A stretch of 64,000 bases of DNA from assembly GCA_036346255.1 (NCBI GenBank), contig CM070636.1, forward strand, positions 27,721,539 through 27,785,538, in the 5' to 3' direction. Below, one piece after another: positions 56,508 through 64,000 of this stretch; position 1 is the stretch's first letter; each line of letters begins with the position of its first letter. The notes beneath the pieces are model-generated. The model made no database searches. It was not told the origin of the DNA and saw nothing but the letters and a program-made list of their open reading frames with translations. A program made the position numbers and the translations under genes. Origin of the DNA: Ampelocalamus luodianensis (lineage: Eukaryota; Streptophyta; Magnoliopsida; Poales; Poaceae).

Positions 56508-59500
56508 TGTAACATACCAATCTTGGGCTTGTGTTTCAAATGTAAGAAAATCAGTAGAAATTAAAACTTTTTCTTACATCATGTATTTCCTTTTGTGCCA
56601 AACAATTCTTGTACAAGGAATTATGGAAATACATTGTCACAAGTCTTGTTGATCCAAATCTTGATATTCCAAAAACAATCTTGTCAAATCTTATGATCAT
56701 CCTCTGGAAATATTTTTCCTAAGTCTCTGTGATGGTATGTGACCCCTCTGAAAAATTTCACAATTTTTAGAAATTGTTTGAATATTTTTAGAGGCAGTCA
56801 AACCTGTTTGACTCTTAGTCAAACATTAAAACAGGGCCTTGCAGAATTTTTGGAGATTTATTCGCAGTATAAAAACCTCTGAAAATTTTACACAAGGTTA
56901 ATATCTGAGTTAGCAAGCTCCTGTAAAAATTTCATAATTTTTGGAGTTAATTTGCTACCTCAAATAAATCATTCAATGTCTCTGTCTTATTTCAAAGTCA
57001 AACGTGGTTTTACTTATTTACTCGGTTCGAGTCGGACTGGCTCGAGCCAATTGTTCAGTCCGACCAACTAATCGCACCGAGCCACTCTTTAAAACGCGCC
57101 TTGATCTCGTCCGTTGATTTCGATCGCACGCCCGCGCGTGTAAGACTCGGACCTTCCGTTGCAAGTTTGATTGTCGCATCGTTAGATCTCCATCCAACCG
57201 TTGGGGTCCTCCGAAACCTTCGGACCCTCCGGTTGCATTTTTGAATCTGAGCCGTTGGATTAAGATCCAACGCTCGCGTGTCCCTTCGTTGTAAATTGAG
57301 TTTGCAACGTGGAGCTATCTGAGCCGTGCGTTTCTAATCCTAAGGCTCGCAATCTCCCCGTTGTGTTTTGGACCTGGGAGGCGTGGCGCTTTCGTAGCCG
57401 TCCGATTTAGATCGTAGGGCTCAAAATCGCCCGAGCCTTTTTCCTGGTCTTCTTCTACCTCCGTGTGCAAGCACCGAGGGGTTATGGCGATGTCATCTCA
57501 TGCCTCCTACGGCCGCCCTAGTCCTGAGTGAGGGTCGTGGGAGACACTTTCGGCCATGCCATGCCCTAGTGCACCGCCTATAATCTTTTCCATGTCGTAG
57601 CGCATTGTGCTCTGTGTTTTTCTTGAAAGAGGAGTGGTGCAAACCCTAATGCTTTCATAGCTTTATAAGCACTCTCAATGCCTCCTGGTGTTTCTTTAGA
57701 CCACCATCAAGCTTCATTCTCAATATTGGAGCTTAACACCTCAAAAATGGCAAATCGCCATTGTTGACCCGTGGAGCTCCATTGGTGTTCTTGGTGTTCC
57801 AGTGGTCCTCCTTCACGTTTCTTTGCCCTAACCTCATCTATTTACTTCCTTGAACATTTCCCCTCACTTAATTTTGGATTTGATTCTCAGGAATTGTCCA
57901 ATTTGGGGTTTGTTCAAATTCGGCCGAAATTGGTCATCTTCTTCCTCAGCTCAGGTGAGTGCTCCATTTTCCAATTACTTGCTCATGTAGCTTCTGTGAA
58001 TCATTATGAAGCTATATTGATGCTTTGGTATCACTCATTTGGCTCAGGGTGTTGTTTTCAATCTTTCTTCTTCGTGTCCGGCGAGCTTTCACCGTGATCA
58101 AGCATCTCCGGCCATCTTTGAAGCTTCTTGTCACTAAGGTAGCTTCTTATTAGTCCTTAGAAGCTCTGGCACTCGCATCCTAGGTCTGCAGTGGAGCACT
58201 TTGCTGTTTTCGTGTTTAGCAGTAAGCTCCCATTTTCGTTTTCCGGCTAGCCGGCGTTCTAGTCCCTCGCCGCCGGCGAGAATGCCACCTTTGGATTCGT
58301 AGTGCTATTGCGAATCCATTTTAGCTCTTGTTCGGCGCCGCCGCGGCCAGTGTCGCCGGCGATTCGCCGTGGAAATCACTCGGGTTTTGCCGGCACAGAG
58401 CTCCCGTTTTCGTCATTTGATTAGGACACATTAATTGCTAATCATTAGTTATTAATTATGTCATAATCTTTGTAGTTGAGCCACTGACCAGTGGGCCCAA
58501 TATCCTTAATTCGCTCTCTGGTTCAATCCCGCACTGTTCCGACATCACTAATGTTAATCATTGATTAATTAATGTGTCGGCATTTAATCCCTGTTGGAAA
58601 TCTCCTCTGGGTCGCTGACTTGTGGGCCCGAGGGGTTAAAATCAAATCTCAGGAGTCATTAGTGTCTAGTTAATGTTAATCATTAGAATCTTTAATCCTG
58701 TCCTAACCGCCACTCTCAGTCGCTGACAAGTGGGCCCAGTGCACTGTGCACGTGGGTTAAAACGTTGCGGTCATGACTCTAGGTCACTGACATGCGGTCC
58801 CACGTGTCAGCATCTTCTTTTGAACTGCGTTCAATATCTACCGTCCATTTTTAGATCTGCGGCCCTGATCTTTGTGTGCGTTCGGACCCTCCGGTTGTCT
58901 TGATCGTTCTCGACCGTCGATCTATCGATCAACGGCCAAGATCGTGTTTGCAACCGCACCGTCCGAATGCATACGCTCGTGTGCGCCGTTGGATCGTGAT
59001 CCAACGATGGGCTCCGACAGGTTTCGCAGCGCTGTTGTTGCTCGCGCGTGAGCCGTGGATTTTAGATCAAGGGTTGGGAGTTGTCCACGTCGTTTTCTTT
59101 TATTTGGGTTGTTCGTATTTGGTAAGTATTTGTTTAACAACCAAAATGATGTAAAAACTTTAGAAACTCATAACTAATTCATTTTAATCGCTTTTAGATA
59201 ATTCCAACGGTAATAAATTATGTTGTCCCTTTAGTTTATTATAAAAATGGAATTAAGCATGTTGCAAAAGAGAAAAATTGTGTAACTAGGAATAACTTGA
59301 TTTCTGTCATTTTGAATATTCCAGAAATGGTTTTAATCTTGAAAAATGCATATCTTTTTCTGTATAAGTCCAAATTGTGCAAAATCAATTTTGTTAAATT
59401 CATCTGTTAGTATACTTTCATATAAAATAGGATTTGAGCATGTTCATGATTCTGTAAAATGATTTACATTAGATTTACAACTTAGAAAAATCATAAGTAA

Positions 59501-60169
59501 ATGTGTATAACTCCAAATTTAGTAAATCCAACTTTTCTGTTATTAGGATGTCATAATCTACCTACTATAAAAATTTCAGACCTTAGATCATTCTGGAAAA
59601 TTTCGCCATGAACAGTGCTAATTATTAATTAGGTTGAGATAAGGCTGAGAAAGAGTATTCTGTACATATCTTTTGCATGTTAAGTCCAAATTGCATAATT
59701 CTTGTTCTGGTCTTTGTCTTAGGTCATTCCCTAGCTGTAGTGTAAATTTTATTAGTTTTGGATGTGTTTTGCTGTTGGGATTTATTTGGTGTTCTTCGTT
59801 CTTATTTGCTTATCGCCTTTTCGCGTTAGGTTCCGAAGATAATTTTATTGCTGATATTGAGCCACAGCAGCCATCAGACTCTGCACTTCAGCCAGGCAAG
59901 CAGATGTAACATTCATTTGATCATATTGTTCCTACTATTTTCAAAGTCTAATATGTTGTTTGCAAATTCTATGTATGCATTGCTATGTTGTTTTAAACTA
60001 TTGTCGATAGTTGGCCTACTAGATGCATTATCAGTAGGAAATGTTCATTCCTCTACCACTAAAGCCTAGGTTACTTGCTATGATTTTGGGTTCGCTGGAT
60101 GGACCCTTGTCACTTAGTAGTTTACGTGTCATTATGCTTAGCCATGCTTAGTTATCGGTAGAAATGGGC

Positions 60170-60191
60170 GGTTATCGACTTGTCGATAACC
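60170..60191 (+). promoter_or_regulatory. GGTTATCGAC/GTCGATAACC hairpin in LTR F
   Basis: Perfect 10-bp arms with a 2-base loop. Confidence 0.55.
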
Positions 60192-60737
60192 TTGATCACA
60201 CAAATTGTTATAATCTGTATATTTCAGCCTTGTGCTATGTCTAAATTGCAAAACTAAAACTAAAAATGAAAACAATTTAGACTTGGGCACAATGGTAAGA
60301 TGGTGTGATCTTTTGGGTGTGATTGGAATGGTGCCCGGTCAATTAAGGACCGAACTACTTGTGAGTATCATTATCCGAGCATTACTGCGTGCTAACCACA
60401 CTAGAGGATATGGGACCTCTCTTGGTGAGTACTTTGGGTGTGTTAATTAATGAGTCGCGTGGTGGGTTGCATATTTGATTATATACAACATGGACACGTT
60501 TGTAGGGAGGAACACCCGCCGAGGCGGTGTATCTTGCTCCACGTATGGGTCCTTGTGATCCATATTTCGCGTCAGATCACTAAGGGTTAACCCCATACGT
60601 GCGTCTCTTGATTAGCATATTCCATTGGAAAGGGTTCAGTAGGACTTAGCCGTGCCGGCATACCAAAGGAAGTGTGCTTAATAGCTTGGCAAAAGCGATG
60701 CAAGTGTGGGTACATTGGTACACCTGCAGGATTAAAA

Positions 60738-60749
60738 CTATTCGAATAG
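60738..60749 (+). promoter_or_regulatory. CTATTCGAATAG palindrome in LTR F
   Basis: In attaaaaCTATTCGAATAG followed by cctcgtcctaggttatggac. Confidence 0.5.
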
Positions 60750-61079
60750 CCTCGTCCTAGGTTATGGACAAGCTTGGATAAGCTTTTCAAGAGTTAGACT
60801 ACAAACATTTTTAAAATTAAAACTTGATGGGTGGTATGAATCAGGGATTCATGCTATGTTGTGGTGGCTTTGGGGAAAGTCACTTCTAGGTGGATACTTG
60901 TTACTTATGTTTACTCGCTGTTATTTAAATGCTTAAAACAGATTTTACAAAACTTTGTTTAATCTATTACCATATTGCAAATGAAACTTGCTTTATGCGT
61001 CCAAAGAACCATATAACCACATTCCTTTGAATACAGCTTTCATGTAGCTATGTATAGGCTTGCTACTCGTAAGTCTTGC

Positions 61080-61097
61080 GAGTACATTTTTGTACTC
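61080..61097 (+). promoter_or_regulatory. GAGTAC/GTACTC hairpin in LTR F
   Basis: Perfect 6-bp arms; the stem can extend through the flanking A/T bases. Confidence 0.45.
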
Positions 61098-61522
61098 ACC
61101 TGCATTGCTTGTGTTGTGCAGAGGATGATAGTGAGTCCGATGGACCTCACTTTGCGAAGTTGTCTTTGTGGCGATTCTGAGGCGATTAGCTTGGCGGCGA
61201 TCGGTTGCCCTGTGGTGTTATGTGGCTAACCGGTCGTCTTTTGGTTTAAGCCATCTTATGGCAACTTTGCTTCATTGTTACTTATTTGCTACTTATGTCA
61301 TTTGGTAGTCTACTGTGTTGTAATAACTTATACTATGTATGTCTTTTAGTAGACTTGTTATATTCTGTTGTATGGAAATGATGCATGCTTGGAATTGATG
61401 TATGTGTGCTGCTTGTTCTGGGAGGCACATGTTCATCGAGACGCGGATTATTCTATTTGTGATACTAGAACCAGTGGAAGGTTAAGTATTACAAGTTTAA
61501 TAAACCGGGGTCTCACAGAGCT

Positions 61523-61534
61523 TGGTATCAGAGC
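61523..61534 (+). other. Primer-binding site of element F
   Basis: TGGTATCAGAGC, five bases after the LTR. Confidence 0.9.
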
Positions 61535-61743
61535 CATACTGACCGTAGAAACCCCTAGTTTGGTCGTCCCTAGGATATTTTGAAAAACTTACTTTCCAAA
61601 TGTCCGTACTTTTCTGAAAATCTTAAGTAAGTTCTCAGATTTTACTCCTCACCTATCTTAGTTTGCTCATCTCCCCTCATTCGAAACTGAATTTGAAAGA
61701 TGAGTTTTCCTCTCATCATCTTTCAAAAGATAGTTGTTTATCA
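61535..61743 (+). other. Leader of element F, truncated
   Basis: Matches the start of the D and E leaders, then passes without any gag into the interior of an E-type LTR at about 61744. The rest of F, including its 3' LTR, is missing. Confidence 0.8.
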
Positions 61744-64000
61744 AAAGTTTCCAAAAATAATTTATTCAAATACTAGATCATTTATACTAAATTGTAATTA
61801 TTGTTACCAAATTTTTAGAAGTGTTTTTGACTTCACTAAAATTCAAATGAAATTCCAAATACAGATTTGAAAGTAATTTAATTCTAACAAATTTTAATAT
61901 ACAAAATGTTTAAAATAATTTTCCTAAGTCCCTTGTGATCCTGAGAATGCCCACAAAAATTTTGAAGTTTTGAATTTTATTTCTATTTCAATCGATAGGT
62001 CAAACTTGCTTATTTTCGGTCAAATACTAAAACCTTAATTCTAAAACCTAACCCGCATTGATTCCTCCGACCGGACCAGCCGAACCCCGACCGCACTGGA
62101 CCCACTCGCCCGAGCCACCTCCTCCCCTCTCACTTACCCGAGGCCTTCGCCGCAGCCTTCTCTTCCACGGCAGCACACACGCGGCTCCCGCCCGAGCGCA
62201 CCGCTCGCCAGCTCCGTCGCCGCATGCTCGGCACGCACCACGCACGGTCACCACCGCCCTTGCCGTGAGCCCCGCTGAGTGCATCGCCTTATCTTCTCCA
62301 CGCTCCTTCCCTACCATTTCATCCCCTCCCTTCCTCCTTTTCTCCACCGAAGGAGAAGCGCCGTCCGGCCCGTCTTCCTCGCGCCCGGCCGCCGCGCGCT
62401 CCGGCCCAGCGAGCCACGGCGATTCACCGCACCCTGAGCACCGGAGCGTCTCCCTCAACCTTCCCCAACTGTCGATTGCAGCGCTCCCTCACCCGGCCGT
62501 CGCCCCCGCGACACCATCGTCCTACCGCCAGGAACTCCCGCCGCCAGCACGTCTCGACACCGCCCCACCTCCACGGCTTGTCCAGGCAAGTTTCCCTGAC
62601 CCTCCTCGTGCTTGTGCTCTCCCTAGTTTCCCTCCTCCCTCACCCGTGCACCACCGCGCCTCTCCTTCTCCAGGTCCGACCGCTGCTCACCATGGCCGCA
62701 CCACCTTGAGTCGCCTCCGGAGCTCCCACCTCCGATTCCTTCCGCCTGGAGCTCCGCCCCAACGCCTCGACGCCTCCCCGCCGCCCTAGACCACCACCAC
62801 CGCGAGCCTCCTCGCGCCTCCCCTCGCTCCCGTTGCTGGCCCGCTCCGGAACTTCCCCGCCTCCACCGACCGCATGGTGAGCTTCCTACCACCTCCCTCA
62901 AGCCCATGCTCACCTCCCCTTCTCCTCTCCTCCTCCGGCCGCCGTCGCCTCCGCAAGGCCGCCGCACCGGCCGCCGCCGCGCCGCCGCCTACTCTGGTCT
63001 GCTCGGCCCCGCCGCCCCTTGGCTTCCTCCTCACCGGCAACCCGTTTCACCGACCTTCGCGCCTCTCGGCCTTCGCTGCCGCCGGCCGTGCCGCCGCCCG
63101 TCGCGCCCGGCTCCTCTGCTTCCTGGATGCGCCTCCTTCTCCCCTCTCTTCTCTCTCTCACTCTCTATGACAAGGCCCCTCTTGTAAAACCATCCAATGA
63201 CTATTAACAAGTGATGTAACTACTAATTGTAACACTAATCAAGTGACAAAAGCAAAATTGAAATTTCGTTGAATGATTAGGCTCCAGCTTTCCTTTTCAG
63301 AAGTTGCTCTCTTGCTTAATAGTTGAGCAGATGGGTGTTGAGATGAACTCAATTAAATTAGCTAACCTAAAAGATTATGTCTGAATGAAATTTGGCTAGT
63401 CACTTTCCAATACAAGTGATTAAGAAAAGTTGTTGAATCAATTAGTTAAGAGTATTGTGATCTCTCAAGGATATGCTTAAACAATTACACAGTTGATCCT
63501 GTAAGAAGTTTAGCTATCAGGCTCTTGGATAAACGAACAGGGAAGTATACTAGCTGAAAATCTGCAACTAGCTGACAACAGAGAGCAATCATCTATGTTT
63601 GTTGAAGTGTTAGTCCTAAAAGAAAAGATGTTTAGAAAGAAATTTTGGATTGTCTTTGTAAACCGCATGCCAAAGATCATCTTATGATAGCAATTTTTTG
63701 TGTTTCTCATCTAAGTCATGCAATGGAAATAGATAATCTGAAAGTGGAACTATGTTTGTAGTAGCACTTTAGTTCATATAGTTGTGCTGTTGTAAGTTGT
63801 CTAAATATTTTCATGAGGTTTCTCGGTTTGGTCGATAGGCTTTTAATCGTAAGTGGTGTTGTCAATAATTCATTTAATGGTTAGGCTGGAATAGGTTAGT
63901 AGGTAACTAGAGCCCAACTGCGGATAATTGTTGTGCACACGATCACCATCAAAGTCTGCCGAAAGAATAGATTATATAAGAGGATTGTTTTTGACTGTAT
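61744..64000 (+). mobile_element. Second LTR of element E, 5'-truncated, runs off the window
   Basis: Aligns with LTR E from about 51676 onward with high similarity. It lacks the first 211 or so bases and continues past 64000. Its GC-rich block keeps a 243-codon ORF open (62058-62789) that is broken in the first copy; it is low-complexity Pro/Ser/Ala/Arg and is not accepted as a gene. The simplest reading is that this is the 3' LTR of E. Confidence 0.8.

Larger units (their letters stand above)
56508..61517 (+). mobile_element. 5' LTR of gypsy element F
   Basis: Starts TGTAACATACCAATCTTGGG, nearly the same as LTR D, and ends GGGGTCTCACA at 61517 before a primer-binding site; 5,010 bp. The U3 includes paired CCGTTGGATTAAGATCCAAC at about 57251 and GCCGTTGGATCGTGATCCAA at about 58985, plus the GGTTATCGAC...GTCGATAACC hairpin (60170-60191), CTATTCGAATAG (60738-60749) and GAGTAC...GTACTC (61080-61097). 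Inserted into the leader of E. Confidence 0.9.

Noticed and set aside
1..64000. tRNA, rRNA, CRISPR or prokaryotic signals
   Set aside because: None seen. The only tRNA-like strings are retrotransposon primer-binding sites, and all direct repeats are LTRs, minisatellites or subterminal motifs.

Overview
The window looks like repeat-rich nuclear DNA of a grass. It is almost entirely transposable elements: long-LTR Ty3/gypsy elements whose LTRs start TGTAAC and are followed by a tRNA-iMet-type primer-binding site (TGGTATCAGAGC), Ty1/copia remnants, a CACTA (En/Spm-type) transposase, and one recognisable plant-type gene, an F-box-family gene that is frameshifted. There are no rRNA or tRNA genes, no CRISPR and no bacterial-style operons. 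Family names rest on protein motifs read by eye.

Layout. 1-806: AT-rich flank ending in a 33-bp GC-rich minisatellite (minus sense). 807-4092: solo LTR 'A' (minus). 4093-5257: first part of the 5' LTR of gypsy element 'C', reversed. 5258-14523: an older segment with a LINE scrap, CACTA-type subterminal repeats, the F-box pseudogene, a SIRE-like copia gag/protease remnant, a decayed CACTA TNP2-type transposase, subterminal hairpins, and the other end of the 33-bp minisatellite. 14524-32621: solo LTR 'B' (plus), split by the 14.6-kb gypsy element 'G' (about 15835-30436, minus). 32622-38045: remainder of the 5' LTR of C, interrupted at 33975-37486 by an unclassified insert that itself carries a small copia element (34163-37065). 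38046-42841: gag and pol of C. From there, elements are stacked inside one another in the same orientation: D (42842-51464) inside C, E (51465-56507 and 61744-64000) inside D, F (56508-61743) inside E. The window ends inside the second LTR of E.

Main structural result. The two solo LTRs A and B are inverted relative to each other and carry swapped 5-bp target-site duplications (TSDs). Reversing 4093-14523 in silico does three things at once. It gives both solo LTRs matching TSDs (gagga/gagga and ggccc/ggccc). It rejoins the 33-bp minisatellite. It also puts the split 5' LTR of C in the same orientation as its own primer-binding site, gag and pol. The simplest reading is a 10.4-kb inversion produced by recombination between two inverted solo LTRs, or an assembly flip at the same repeats.

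Other points of interest. The leader of element G carries a sense ORF whose layout resembles a double-stranded-RNA-binding domain. Short palindromic modules recur in otherwise different LTRs. The copia gag remnant has a coiled-coil extension with regularly spaced CxxC pairs. Element C decays mainly by C-to-T stop codons, whereas G and E differ from their sister LTRs mostly by tiny indels, many at CAG/CTG, which may partly be consensus error. No intact autonomous element is present; everything with coding capacity is broken.
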